A stretch of DNA of 54,292 nt from contig QHTE01000024.1 in the NCBI GenBank assembly GCA_003220685.1, positions 1 through 54,292 on the forward strand. Reading direction: 5' to 3'. Shown here piece after piece: positions 1-8,163 of the stretch. A program made the position numbers and the translations under genes. This DNA is from Candidatus Rokuibacteriota bacterium. GTDB lineage: Bacteria; Methylomirabilota; Methylomirabilia; Rokubacteriales; CSP1-6. Below the pieces are notes generated by a model, which was not told the origin of the DNA, did no database searches, and saw only the letters and a list, made by a program, of their open reading frames with translations. Within the stretch, counting starts at the first letter, position 1. Each line of letters begins with the position of its first letter.

Positions 1-17
1 TGGCTGTCCCGCCGCAC

Positions 18-533
18 ATGCGTTTCGTCTTCGTCGATCGCCTCGTCAGCGCCGAGCCCCCTCGTCACATCGAGACGTTGAAGAACGTCAGCGCGACCGA
101 GGACGTGTTCGCCGACCATTTTCCGGGCTACCCGGTCTTGCCAGGCGCGCTCATCGTCGAGGCGTTCGCGCAGGCCTGTCAGCTCCTGATCGCGATGAGC
201 CACGATTTCGCCGAGGTCGGCCAGCTCCGCCGGCTCTCGCGCGTCGCGTTCTCGCGCCAGGTGCGCCCGGGCGATCAGCTCTCGATCCGATGCGCGCGCG
301 TCGGCGAGGCCGGCTGGGTGCTCGACGCCAGCGCCGCGGTGAAAGGCCAGCGGGTCGCGGCGGCAACCCTCGAGTTTGCGCTCGAGCCGGCGCCGCCGGG
401 GACGAGGGCCGCGTGCCAGGCCGAGCGGCTTCGCGCCCTGGCGCGCGAGCTCGGGAGTCAACCCGACGAGGGCGGCCTGCGGACTGTAGATCTGACGACG
501 AAGGTAGATCTGACGACGAAGAGTGTCGAATGA
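18..533 (+). CDS. FabZ-like 3-hydroxyacyl-ACP dehydratase (hotdog fold)
   Basis: This 171-residue protein looks like a FabZ/FabA-type dehydratase, which removes water from 3-hydroxyacyl-ACP in fatty-acid elongation in the cytoplasm. The central-helix motif HFPGYPVLPGALIVEA is visible. His34 and Glu48 are 14 residues apart, as in the FabZ catalytic pair. The last residues (TVDLTTKVDLTTK) come from an 18-bp tandem duplication, so the C-terminal tail is not conserved-looking. The stop overlaps the next start (ATGA at 530-533), so it is coupled to the enoyl reductase and synthase that follow. It could instead act in a specialised lipid pathway rather than bulk fatty-acid synthesis. Only 17 bases precede it, so the upstream context is unknown. 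Confidence 0.8.
   Translation: MRFVFVDRLVSAEPPRHIETLKNVSATEDVFADHFPGYPVLPGALIVEAFAQACQLLIAMSHDFAEVGQLRRLSRVAFSRQVRPGDQLSIRCARVGEAGWVLDASAAVKGQRVAAATLEFALEPAPPGTRAACQAERLRALARELGSQPDEGGLRTVDLTTKVDLTTKSVE
486..521 (+). repeat. Perfect 2 x 18-bp tandem duplication in the dehydratase tail
   Basis: The unit GTAGATCTGACGACGAAG occurs at 486-503 and again at 504-521. It keeps the reading frame and adds six residues (VDLTTK twice) just before the stop of the dehydratase. It is AT-richer than its surroundings, and no function is evident. Confidence 0.9.
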
Positions 534-1282
534 GCGCCGCGGAGTCGCGCACCGTGTTGGTCACGGGCGGCGGCCGCGGCATCGGGCGCGCCATCGCGCT
601 GCGCTTTGCCGATGCGGGCGCGCGCGTCTTCGTGAACTTCTTCGTGAACCGAGAGGCGGCCGAGAAGACCGCGCGTGATGTCGAGCTGCGCGGAGGCACG
701 GCCCACCTGCTGCAGGCCGACCTCAAGGATCCCGCGGAAGTCAGGCGCCTCGTGGCCGAGGTCGCGCACGTCGCCGGCCGACTCGACGTGCTCGTGAGCA
801 ACGCTGCCTCGGGTGTCCTGCGCGACGGCCTCGAGCTCTCGGCCAAGCAGTGGGACTGGGTGATGGCGACGAACGCGCGCGCGCTCATGATCCTCGCCCA
901 GGAAGCCGCGCCCCTCATGGCTCCGGGCGGACGGATCATCGCGCTGTCGAGCCTCGGGAGCCGGCGGGTCATTCCAGGCTACGCGGCTATCGGTGTCTCG
1001 AAGGCGGCGCTCGAGGCGCTCACCCGGTATCTCGCCGCCGAGCTCGGCGCGAAAGGGATCACCGTCAACACGGTGTCCGCGGGGGCGGTGGAGACCGAAG
1101 TCTGGCAGGCGATGCCCGACGGCGCGGCAGCGCTCTCCACGATCCGGGCGCGCACGCCCGGCGGCGCGCTCGTGACGCCGGAGGACGTGGCGGACGTCGT
1201 GTTCTTCCTGGCGAGCACGGCGGCGAAGGCGATCCAGGGGCAGGTCTTGACGGTGGACGGTGGCTACTCACTCCTCGCCTGA
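530..1282 (+). CDS. fabL: FabL-like enoyl-ACP reductase (SDR family)
   Basis: A 250-residue short-chain dehydrogenase with the nucleotide-binding TGGGRGIG near the N terminus. The active-site spacing is Tyr151-x6-Lys158 (YAAIGVSK) rather than the Tyr-x3-Lys of FabG. That spacing, plus NAASGVL and SKAALEALTRYLAAELG, matches my memory of Bacillus FabL, an NADPH enoyl-ACP reductase that performs the last step of each elongation cycle. The start is ATG 530, overlapping the dehydratase stop. The synthase starts inside its 3' end. A FabL assignment fits a position between dehydratase and synthase. A different SDR substrate cannot be excluded from sequence alone. Confidence 0.78.
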   Translation: MSAAESRTVLVTGGGRGIGRAIALRFADAGARVFVNFFVNREAAEKTARDVELRGGTAHLLQADLKDPAEVRRLVAEVAHVAGRLDVLVSNAASGVLRDGLELSAKQWDWVMATNARALMILAQEAAPLMAPGGRIIALSSLGSRRVIPGYAAIGVSKAALEALTRYLAAELGAKGITVNTVSAGAVETEVWQAMPDGAAALSTIRARTPGGALVTPEDVADVVFFLASTAAKAIQGQVLTVDGGYSLLA

Positions 1283-2576
1283 GACGGCCGCGCCGCGCGA
1301 CGTCGTCGTGACCGGGCTCGACGTGGTGACCCCGATCGGGTCCGACCTGGAAACGTTCTGGAAGGCCGTGCTGTCGGGCGTCTCGGGCGTCAAGCGGATC
1401 GCCCACTTCGATCCAGAGGGGTTGCCCACGCAGATCGCCGCCACGCTCGACGATCAGAGACTGATCGAGGAGCTCAGGGCCGAAGCCTCGCTCGATCCCG
1501 AGGAGCCGCGCGGTGTGGTCGTGGGAATGCGCGCCGCCCGGGGCGCCGTCGCGGCGGCCGGCGCCCGTCAAGCCCTCGCCTCGCGGCGCGCCGGCGTCTT
1601 CGTCGGCACGAGCGGCGAGCGGCACGATCTGCGGCAGCTCGGCGACGTGGCGTACGCCGGCCGCTCGGCCGACGGCCGGGTGACGACGGCCAGCTTCCTG
1701 AACGAGTTTGCGCGCCGCGCCGGGCCCAGGGCCTTCTACCGGACGTGGCCCCAATACCTCGCCGCTCGGCTGGCCGGGCACTTCGGAATCGAAGGGCCGA
1801 CGGCCACCATCCAGACCGCCTGCACCTCGTCGGCCCAGGCGATCGGCGAGGCGTACCGCGCCATCCGTCGCGGCACGATCGACGTCGCGCTGGCGGGTGG
1901 CGCCGAGTGCATCGTGTCGCCGATCGAGGTGCAGCTCTTCTGCCTGCTCGGCGTCATGTCTCGTCAGAACGGAGCGCCCGAGACCGCGAGCCGTCCCTTC
2001 GACGCGCGGCGCGATGGCTTCGTGCTCGGCGAAGGCGCCGGGTTCATCCTGCTCGAGGCGGCGGACCACGCGCGGCGCCGAGGCGTCGCGGCCGTCGCCG
2101 AGCTCGCGGGCTACGGAACGACCTGCGACGCCTACCGCATCACCGACGAGGCGCCCGACGGCCGCGGGGCGATCGGCGCCATGCGCCGCGCCCTGGCCGA
2201 CGCGGGCCTGGGCCCGGCCGACGTCGACTACGTGAACGCCCACGGCACCTCCACGCCGATGAACGACCGCGTCGAGACCGCGGCGATCAAGACCGTGTTC
2301 GGCCCCGCGGCCGCGCGGCTCCTGGTGAGCTCGACCAAATCGATGATCGGCCACACGATCTCGGCCGCCGGCGTCATCGAGCTCGCGACGACGGTGCTGG
2401 CCCTTCGCGACCAGATCGCGCCGCCGACGATCAACTATCGCGTGCCCGATCCCGAGTGCGACCTGAGCTACGTGCCGAACACGGCGATGACCGCCCCTAT
2501 CCGCGCGGCCATCTCGAACTCGTTCGGCTTCGGCGGCCACAACGACTGTCTGCTCGTGCGGAAGATCGCGCCGTGA
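1260..2576 (+). CDS. fabF: Beta-ketoacyl-ACP synthase II (FabF-like)
   Basis: This 438-residue thiolase-fold condensing enzyme adds two-carbon units from malonyl-ACP. Cys188 lies in TACTSSAQAIG, His328 in NAHGTSTP and His365 in KSMIGHT, the Cys-His-His triad of KAS II enzymes. The C-terminal SFGFGGHN motif is also present. The start is GTG 1260, 23 bases inside the enoyl reductase gene. The stop overlaps the glycosyltransferase start (GTGA). With the two genes before it this makes a small fatty-acid elongation set placed directly in front of an arn-type operon, so it may supply a dedicated acyl chain. Housekeeping FabF is the alternative. Confidence 0.88.
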   Translation: MATHSSPETAAPRDVVVTGLDVVTPIGSDLETFWKAVLSGVSGVKRIAHFDPEGLPTQIAATLDDQRLIEELRAEASLDPEEPRGVVVGMRAARGAVAAAGARQALASRRAGVFVGTSGERHDLRQLGDVAYAGRSADGRVTTASFLNEFARRAGPRAFYRTWPQYLAARLAGHFGIEGPTATIQTACTSSAQAIGEAYRAIRRGTIDVALAGGAECIVSPIEVQLFCLLGVMSRQNGAPETASRPFDARRDGFVLGEGAGFILLEAADHARRRGVAAVAELAGYGTTCDAYRITDEAPDGRGAIGAMRRALADAGLGPADVDYVNAHGTSTPMNDRVETAAIKTVFGPAAARLLVSSTKSMIGHTISAAGVIELATTVLALRDQIAPPTINYRVPDPECDLSYVPNTAMTAPIRAAISNSFGFGGHNDCLLVRKIAP

Positions 2577-3508
2577 GTGACGGGGCGCGCCCCGCGCTGT
2601 CGGTCGTCGTCCCCGTGTTCAACGAGGCGCGGAGCCTCGCCGACCTCCACCATCGCCTCGCGCTGACGCTCAAGGAGCTCGGCCGGCCGTACGAGATCAT
2701 CTTCGTCGACGACGGCAGCCGCGATGGATCGGCCGACGCGTTGCGCGCGCTCCGCGCCCAGGACACCCTGGTGAAGGTCATCCGCTTCAACCGGAACTAC
2801 GGCCAGCACGCCGCCGTGCTCGCCGGGATGGAGCGGGCGAAGGGCGAGATCGTCGTGACCCTCGACGCCGATCTCCAGAACCCACCGGAGGAGATCCCGC
2901 GACTCCTGGCGGCGCTGACGGACGGCGTGGACGTGGTGGCCGGATGGCGCGTGAACCGTCGCGACCCGTGGCCGCGCCGGGCCGCGTCGTGGCTCGTCAA
3001 CCGCCTGACCTCGGCCATCGTCGGCGTGCACCTGCGCGACTACGGGTGCATGCTCCGGGCGTATCGGCGCCCGGTGGTCGATCAGATCGTGGCGTGCCAG
3101 GGCGTGTCGCAGTTCATCCCGGCGCTCGCGGCCAGCTTTGCGACCTCGATGGCGGAGGTTCCCGTCATACACATGAAGCGTGAGCACGGGCGCTCGCGCT
3201 ACGGCTTCTTTCGGCTCCTCCGGCTGAACTTCGACCTGCTGACGGGCTTTTCGCTGCTGCCCATCCAGGTCGTGAGCCTCGTCGGGATCGCCGTGTCCGT
3301 GCTGGGCCTCGGCTTCGCGCTGTTCCTCGGCCTGCGTCGCCTCCTGGTGGGACCGGAGGTCGAGGGCGTGTTCACCCTGTTCGCGATCCTGTTCTTCTTC
3401 GTCGGGCTCCAGATCCTGGCACTCGGCTTGATCGGCGAGTACGTGGGACGCATCTACCAGGAGGTGCGGCGCCGGCCGCGCTACATGATCAGCGAGGTGC
3501 TCGAGTGA
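2573..3508 (+). CDS. arnC: ArnC-like undecaprenyl-phosphate Ara4FN transferase (GT2)
   Basis: A 311-residue family-2 glycosyltransferase with two C-terminal membrane helices, close in size to ArnC. In that pathway it moves 4-deoxy-4-formamido-L-arabinose from UDP to undecaprenyl phosphate at the cytoplasmic face. Visible landmarks are VVVPVFNE near residue 10, FVDDGSRDGS, LDADLQNPPEE (DxD) and the GEYVGRIYQEVRRRP tail. The chosen GTG 2573 overlaps the previous stop. Other dolichyl-phosphate-mannose-type transferases share this layout. The adjacent formyltransferase, decarboxylase and ArnD genes make ArnC the best call. Confidence 0.82.
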   Translation: MSDGARPALSVVVPVFNEARSLADLHHRLALTLKELGRPYEIIFVDDGSRDGSADALRALRAQDTLVKVIRFNRNYGQHAAVLAGMERAKGEIVVTLDADLQNPPEEIPRLLAALTDGVDVVAGWRVNRRDPWPRRAASWLVNRLTSAIVGVHLRDYGCMLRAYRRPVVDQIVACQGVSQFIPALAASFATSMAEVPVIHMKREHGRSRYGFFRLLRLNFDLLTGFSLLPIQVVSLVGIAVSVLGLGFALFLGLRRLLVGPEVEGVFTLFAILFFFVGLQILALGLIGEYVGRIYQEVRRRPRYMISEVLE

Positions 3509-4440
3509 CGCGCGCGCGCTGGGTCGTCTTCGCCTACCACACCTTCGGCGCCCGCGCGCTCGGTGCGCTCCTCGCCGGCCACGGCGAGGTGGCGGCCGTC
3601 GTGACCCATCCCGACTACTCCTCCGAAGGCGACTGGTTCGAGTCGGTGGCCGAGATCGCGCGCATCCACCGGATCCCGTGCCTGACGCCGCCGACGCCGA
3701 ACGAATCGATGATCGTCGAGAGGCTCGGCGATCTCGCGCCCGATCTCGTCCTGTCCGTGTGGTATCGCCGGCTCCTCGGGCCCGAGCTGCTGGCGCTGCC
3801 CCGCGTCGCGGCGCTCAACCTGCACGGCTCGCTCCTGCCGGCGTACCGCGGCCGCGCGCCGCTCAACTGGGTGCTGGTGAACGGCGAGCGGCGCACCGGC
3901 GTGACCCTGCATCACATGACGCTCGACGCCGACGCGGGCGACATCGTCGCGCAGCAGCCGATCGACATCGAGCCCGACGACACGGCCGTCACGCTCTACG
4001 ACCGGATGGTGAAGGTCGGCGTCGAGCTTTTGCTCCAGTGGTACCCGGCCGTGCTGGCCGGCACCGCGCCCCGCATCCCTCAGGATCATGCGCGCGCGAC
4101 GCTCATGCCCCGGCGGCGCCCCGAGGACGGTCGGATCGAGTGGGCCTGGCCGGCCCGACGGATCAGCAACATGATCCGCGCCGTCGCCTATCCGTTCCCC
4201 GGCGCATTCGTCGGCGATGGTCCAGACCGCCTCAGACTATGGGCGGGCTCAGTGCTCGAAGACTCGTCGAACGGCGCCGCGCCGGGCACCGTCGTGGAGA
4301 TCGTGCCGTCGCGCGGGATCGCGGTGACGACGGGGGAGGGCATGCTGCTGCTCACCCGCGTGCAGAGCGCAGACGGCGTCGCCGAGCCCGCGCACGCGTG
4401 GGCGGTACGGCGGGGCTTCGGGCCCGGGGCGCGGCTTTGA
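3505..4440 (+). CDS. arnA: UDP-Ara4N formyltransferase (stand-alone ArnA N-terminal domain)
   Basis: A 311-residue formyltransferase corresponding to the N-terminal half of E. coli ArnA. It should use 10-formyl-tetrahydrofolate to formylate UDP-4-amino-4-deoxy-L-arabinose. The motif NLHGSLLPAYRGRAPLNW carries the catalytic Asn and His, and the Asp lies in LDADAGDIVAQ. GTG 3505 overlaps the arnC stop. In E. coli this domain is fused to the decarboxylase. Here the decarboxylase is the next gene, joined by a TTGA overlap. Methionyl-tRNA formyltransferase belongs to the same superfamily but is less likely in this context. Confidence 0.82.
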   Translation: MTRARWVVFAYHTFGARALGALLAGHGEVAAVVTHPDYSSEGDWFESVAEIARIHRIPCLTPPTPNESMIVERLGDLAPDLVLSVWYRRLLGPELLALPRVAALNLHGSLLPAYRGRAPLNWVLVNGERRTGVTLHHMTLDADAGDIVAQQPIDIEPDDTAVTLYDRMVKVGVELLLQWYPAVLAGTAPRIPQDHARATLMPRRRPEDGRIEWAWPARRISNMIRAVAYPFPGAFVGDGPDRLRLWAGSVLEDSSNGAAPGTVVEIVPSRGIAVTTGEGMLLLTRVQSADGVAEPAHAWAVRRGFGPGARL

Positions 4441-5390
4441 AAGTATTGATCACGGGCGGCGCCGGGTTCCTCGGCTCGCACCTGGCCGAGGCGTGGCTCG
4501 ATCGAGGTCATGACGTCACCGTGCTCGACCCCGCCGGCGACCTCAAGGTCCGGCACCTGCGCGTGAATCCGAGATTCCGGACCATCCGTGAGTCGGTGCT
4601 GAACCGGGAGATCCTCGACGGCCTCGTCGCGTGGTCCGATCTCGTCTACCATCTCGCGGCGGTGGTGGGCGTCGAGCACTACGTGGGCGATCCCTACCAG
4701 GTGCTCACCGTCAACATCAACGGAACCCAGGAAGTCTTGACCGCGGCGTTCCGCCACGGCAAGAAGGTCGTCTTCAGCTCGACCTCGGAAGTGTACGGGC
4801 GGAACACCGCCGTGCCCTTCGACGAGGACAGCGACCGCGTGCTCGGCTCGACCCGAACGGACCGCTGGTGCTACGCGACCTCGAAAGCCGCCGGCGAGCA
4901 CTTCTGCTTCGCCTATGCTCGCATGGGCCTCCGCGTTGTCGTGCTGCGGTACTTCAACGTCTACGGCCCGCGGCTCGATCAGCTGGACCGCGGCCGCGTG
5001 GTGACGATCTTCATCGGCCAGCTCCTGCGGGGCGAGCCGCTGACCGTGATCGGCGACGGCTCCCAGACGCGCACCTTCACCTACGTCGACGACGCCGTGC
5101 GCGCGACGGTCCAGGCCGGTCTGAGACCGGAGGCCGAGGGGCAGGCGATCAACGTCGGCTCGGAGGAAGAGATCTCGATCGGCGACCTGGCGGCGCGGAT
5201 GATCCGGATCACCGGCTCGTCGTCCCGGCTGATCTTCGTGCCGCAGGACGCCGTCTACGCGAACGGCTACGAGGACATCCCACGACGCGTGCCGGCGGTG
5301 CGGCGCATGCACGAGCTCCTGGGCGTCCGCGCCGAGACCACGCTCGACAAGGGGCTCGAGCAGACGATCGAATGGTTCAAGCGACCGTAG
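4437..5390 (+). CDS. ArnA C-terminal-type UDP-glucuronate decarboxylase (SDR)
   Basis: A 317-residue extended SDR with TGGAGFLGSHL at the N terminus. SSTSEVYG carries the Ser-Glu pair that ArnA and UDP-xylose synthase use for decarboxylation, and RWCYATSK holds the Tyr-x3-Lys. The stretches GPRLDQLDRGRVV and YANGYEDIPRRVPAVRR resemble ArnA's C-terminal domain. It should oxidise and decarboxylate UDP-glucuronate to the 4-keto pentose that ArnB aminates. The start is TTG 4437, overlapping the formyltransferase stop. No arnB is in the window. A UDP-xylose synthase or other NAD epimerase remains possible. Confidence 0.75.
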   Translation: MKVLITGGAGFLGSHLAEAWLDRGHDVTVLDPAGDLKVRHLRVNPRFRTIRESVLNREILDGLVAWSDLVYHLAAVVGVEHYVGDPYQVLTVNINGTQEVLTAAFRHGKKVVFSSTSEVYGRNTAVPFDEDSDRVLGSTRTDRWCYATSKAAGEHFCFAYARMGLRVVVLRYFNVYGPRLDQLDRGRVVTIFIGQLLRGEPLTVIGDGSQTRTFTYVDDAVRATVQAGLRPEAEGQAINVGSEEEISIGDLAARMIRITGSSSRLIFVPQDAVYANGYEDIPRRVPAVRRMHELLGVRAETTLDKGLEQTIEWFKRP

Positions 5391-6292
5391 CCCTGCGCGT
5401 CGACGTCGATACTCGCCGCGGGCTCGAGGAAGGCGCCCCACGATTGCTCGAGCTCTTCCGGCGCAGGGACCTGCGCGCGACCTTCTTCGTCACGATGGGG
5501 CCGGATCGCTCGGGCCGCGCGCTTCGCCGGGCGCTGCGACCGAGCTTTCTCCGAAAGATGTGGCGCACCAACCCCTTCAAGCTCTACGGCCTGCGGACCT
5601 TGCTCTCGGGAACCTTCCTGCCGGCACCGCTGGTCGGCGCCGGCCTGCCGGCGCTGCTCCGGCAGATCGCCGCCGAGGGCCACGAGCTGGCGCCTCACGG
5701 GTGGGACCATGTCGGCTGGCAGGACCGAGTCCACCGCCTCGGCCGCTCGGCGATTCGAGACGATCTCGAATCGGCCGCGCGGGCGTTCAAGGCGGCCGTG
5801 GGCGTCGCCCCGCACGCGAGCGCGGCGCCCGGGTGGCGCACGTCCGACGCGGCGCTCTCGGTCCAGGACGCTCTCGGCTTCCGCTACGCCAGCGACACGC
5901 GCGGCGACGCTCCGTTCCGGCCGAAGGTCGCCGACGGCGTGCTCGCAACCCTGCAGGTTCCCACCACCATGCCCACGATGGACGAGCTCCTGGGGCGAGT
6001 GCCGGACATTCCGGGAGCCTTGCTGCAGGCGGTCCGGCCCGGACTCAACGTCTTCACGCTCCACGCCGAGGTCGAGGGGGGCCATCTGCTGACGGCCTTC
6101 GAGGCCTTCCTCGACGCGCTCGGCCGGTCTCGCGTGCGCTTCGCGCGCCTCGACGACGTCGTCGATCGGCTCCGCGCCGCGGCCGACGAGACGCCGATCG
6201 CCTGCGTGGTGCGGGGCTCGGTCGACGGCCGTAGCGGCTGGGTCGCGGCGCCGGGCTGGACCCGATGGCACGCGATGGTGGCGCCGCGATGA
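5372..6292 (+). CDS. arnD: ArnD-like 4-formamido-arabinose-phosphoundecaprenol deformylase
   Basis: A 306-residue NodB-fold polysaccharide deacetylase that follows E. coli ArnD (296 aa) along its length. Shared features include LRVDVDTRRG near the start, GPDRSGR, FLRKMWRTN, LYG..LLSGT, HGWDHVGWQ, SAAPGWR, PFRP and TLHAEVEG. ArnD removes the formyl group from the lipid-linked sugar at the inner membrane so that ArnT can transfer L-Ara4N to lipid A. ATG 5372 lies 19 bases inside the decarboxylase gene. The order C-A-A'-D matches the enterobacterial operon apart from the split ArnA. ArnT is not seen here. Confidence 0.88.
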   Translation: MVQATVALRVDVDTRRGLEEGAPRLLELFRRRDLRATFFVTMGPDRSGRALRRALRPSFLRKMWRTNPFKLYGLRTLLSGTFLPAPLVGAGLPALLRQIAAEGHELAPHGWDHVGWQDRVHRLGRSAIRDDLESAARAFKAAVGVAPHASAAPGWRTSDAALSVQDALGFRYASDTRGDAPFRPKVADGVLATLQVPTTMPTMDELLGRVPDIPGALLQAVRPGLNVFTLHAEVEGGHLLTAFEAFLDALGRSRVRFARLDDVVDRLRAAADETPIACVVRGSVDGRSGWVAAPGWTRWHAMVAPR

Positions 6293-6801
6293 GGCGGTGG
6301 CTTCTCGTGACCTTGGTTTTGCTCGCGACCACGACGATGCGCCCCGACGCGCAGCCCGGATCGCCGGTCGTCCTGGATCAGTCGGCGATCCGCGTTCAGA
6401 GCAACGGCAACGAGCTGATCGCGCGGCGCGAGGCGCCGGTCACCTACTCGACGCTCGAGCAAATCGCGACGAGCATTACCGCGACCGTGGCGACGCGCGA
6501 GGTGCCCGTTCGGATCGTCCGCGCGTCGCCGCCCCAGGAGATCGACTATCTGTTCTGTGTCACGAGCGGGGGGACGCTGGTCCTCGGCGAGCGCGTCCAC
6601 ACCCGCGAAGCGGGCGCGCCGCGCTACGTGTTCACGCGGGGCGCCATCGTCAGAAGCTATCCCTCTTTCAATGTGCCGGAGGGCTGGCTCTGGCTCGTCG
6701 ACGTCCCGCTGAGCCGCGAAGCGACCGTGACGCTCCAGCTTCGGGCGCACGCGCAGTGGCCGGTCGCCTCGGTGTCCGTGACCACCGCCGGCATCCCGTG
6801 A
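6289..6801 (+). CDS. Secreted protein of unknown function
   Basis: A 170-residue protein with an N-terminal signal sequence (two Arg, then a hydrophobic run with LVTLVLLATT) and a predicted soluble periplasmic body. ATG 6289 overlaps the arnD stop by four bases. I do not recognise the family. The mature part is mixed beta-like sequence without Cys pairs or a catalytic motif that I can name. Its coupling to arnD and to the lipoprotein gene suggests an envelope role, but this is only contextual. Confidence 0.6.
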   Translation: MRRWLLVTLVLLATTTMRPDAQPGSPVVLDQSAIRVQSNGNELIARREAPVTYSTLEQIATSITATVATREVPVRIVRASPPQEIDYLFCVTSGGTLVLGERVHTREAGAPRYVFTRGAIVRSYPSFNVPEGWLWLVDVPLSREATVTLQLRAHAQWPVASVSVTTAGIP

Positions 6802-7562
6802 CCCGGATGGCGCTCGGCGCGACGTGCGTGGCGCTGGCACTCGCGGGATGTGGGTCTCTCACCACGCCCCAGACGACGGCCGAGGCGAAGCCGCCGGTGG
6901 CGTCCGGCGCTCCGGTCGAGCGGCCGTCGGCGGCGAGCGACCAGACGCGCCTCAACGAACAGGTCAGCCGGATCGCCAGTGAGCTCGGCGAGCTGCAGAA
7001 CGGCGTGGCCAAGCTGATCGCGTCGGTGCGCCAGCAAGACGACCAGCTGACATATCTTCGCCGTCGGGTCGAGGAGCTGGAATCGGTGAATCGAAGCCGC
7101 CTGCCGGCACCGCCGCCGAGCGGCTTCGCCCCGGCGCCTCCGACGACTCCCCAGACGGCGGTCCCGCCGACTCCGCTGCCATCCACGACCACGACGTCCG
7201 CCGACGATCTCTATCGTGCAGGGTCCGAAAAGCTACGGGCCAAGGATCTCGACGCGGCCATGCTGAGCTTCTACAACCTCGTCGTGACCTATCCGAACCA
7301 TCCGCTGCGCGAGAGCGCGCAGTTTCTGGTGGCCGACATCCTGTACACGGAGAAAGACGTGAAAGGCGCGCTCGCCGAGTTCGAGGCCTTGATCTCCGCC
7401 GTCCCTCGCGGGGAGAAAGTTCCTGAGGCGCTGGTGAAGATCGGCCTCTGTCAGAAGGACCTCGGCGAGGCGGAGCGCGCGAAGCAGACCTGGCAACGAG
7501 TCGTCCGCGACTACCCCGCGAGCGTCGCGGCCCGCCAGGCGCGGGTCCTGCTCAAGAACTAG
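6798..7562 (+). CDS. CpoB/YbgF-like TPR lipoprotein
   Basis: A 254-residue lipoprotein. A signal peptide ends in a lipobox (LALAGC), followed by a predicted coiled coil (about residues 50-95). A Pro/Thr-rich linker then leads to C-terminal tetratricopeptide repeats with YRAGSEKLRAKDLDAAM and FLVADILYTEKDVKGALAEFEAL. This is the layout of CpoB/YbgF, which works with Tol-Pal at the division site in the periplasm. GTG 6798 overlaps the preceding stop and supplies an Arg before the hydrophobic core. ATG 6807 is an alternative start. No tol or pal genes are adjacent, so it may be a generic periplasmic TPR adaptor. Confidence 0.75.
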   Translation: MTRMALGATCVALALAGCGSLTTPQTTAEAKPPVASGAPVERPSAASDQTRLNEQVSRIASELGELQNGVAKLIASVRQQDDQLTYLRRRVEELESVNRSRLPAPPPSGFAPAPPTTPQTAVPPTPLPSTTTTSADDLYRAGSEKLRAKDLDAAMLSFYNLVVTYPNHPLRESAQFLVADILYTEKDVKGALAEFEALISAVPRGEKVPEALVKIGLCQKDLGEAERAKQTWQRVVRDYPASVAARQARVLLKN

Positions 7563-8140
7563 GGGTGCCCCACGTGGACGACGTCGGCGGGATGGACCTC
7601 CACGATGGCGGCCTGACGGATGAGCGTGACGGCGAGGACGAGCCTGGTCATCCGATCCTTGCGCAAGAGCTTGCCGCGGACGCCCGCGAGCGGGCCGCGC
7701 ACCACTTCGACCTCCATGCCTTCCGACAGGAACGGATGGGGGTCGTACTGCAGTCGGGTTTTCGCGAGGAGCTGAATCGCCTCGATCTCGGTGTCGGGCA
7801 CCGGCTCGGGGCGCCCACACATGCCGACCAGGTCGGCGACGCCGACTGTGTTGAGGACCCGGAGGCGCTCAACCAGCGGGAAGCGGGCGAAGCAATATCC
7901 GGGAAAGAGCGGAAAGGCGACCTTCTTGCGGCGATCCTTCCACCGGCTCCACCGCTCGACGAGCGGCAGGAAGGTCTCAACTTCGCGGCCGATGAGCTGA
8001 TCGCGCACCACCTTCTCGTGACGCGAGCGCGTGCGAACCACGTACCAATGTGGCACACATCGCGCATCGGAGACCGAAGGGGTCTCTTCGCGTGCGAGAT
8101 CCGACCTCTCAAGATCGCTCGGAGTCGACGGGGACATCAT
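7559..8140 (-). CDS. NusG paralogue (UpxY/RfaH-type antitermination protein)
   Basis: A 193-residue NusG-family protein with about 28 non-conserved N-terminal residues. The NGN domain starts at HWYVVRTRSRHEKVV and includes FPGYCFARF, and the C-terminal KOW motif lies in GMEVEVVRGPLAGVRGKL. Such specialised NusG proteins bind RNA polymerase and suppress termination on particular long operons, often polysaccharide ones. Here no gene follows it in the same direction. It ends convergently on the CpoB-like gene with overlapping ends, so any target operon lies elsewhere. A TATAAT at 8158-8163 on the same strand is the probable -10. No Shine-Dalgarno is evident. It is not the housekeeping nusG, which normally sits beside secE and rplK. 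Confidence 0.85.
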   Translation of the reverse strand: MMSPSTPSDLERSDLAREETPSVSDARCVPHWYVVRTRSRHEKVVRDQLIGREVETFLPLVERWSRWKDRRKKVAFPLFPGYCFARFPLVERLRVLNTVGVADLVGMCGRPEPVPDTEIEAIQLLAKTRLQYDPHPFLSEGMEVEVVRGPLAGVRGKLLRKDRMTRLVLAVTLIRQAAIVEVHPADVVHVGHP

Positions 8141-8157
8141 GAGAAAAAATCGTGCGG

Positions 8158-8163
8158 ATTATA
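8158..8163 (-). promoter_or_regulatory. -10 box for the NusG paralogue
   Basis: A perfect TATAAT reads on the minus strand in an AT-rich pocket 17 bases before the ATG at 8140. The best -35 17-18 bases upstream is weak (TGTCAC at 8181-8186). The resulting transcript would have a very short leader. Confidence 0.55.

Noticed and set aside
1065..2540. Long minus-strand frame across the FabF gene
   Set aside because: Same GC-driven shadow effect; the FabF catalytic triad is on the plus strand.
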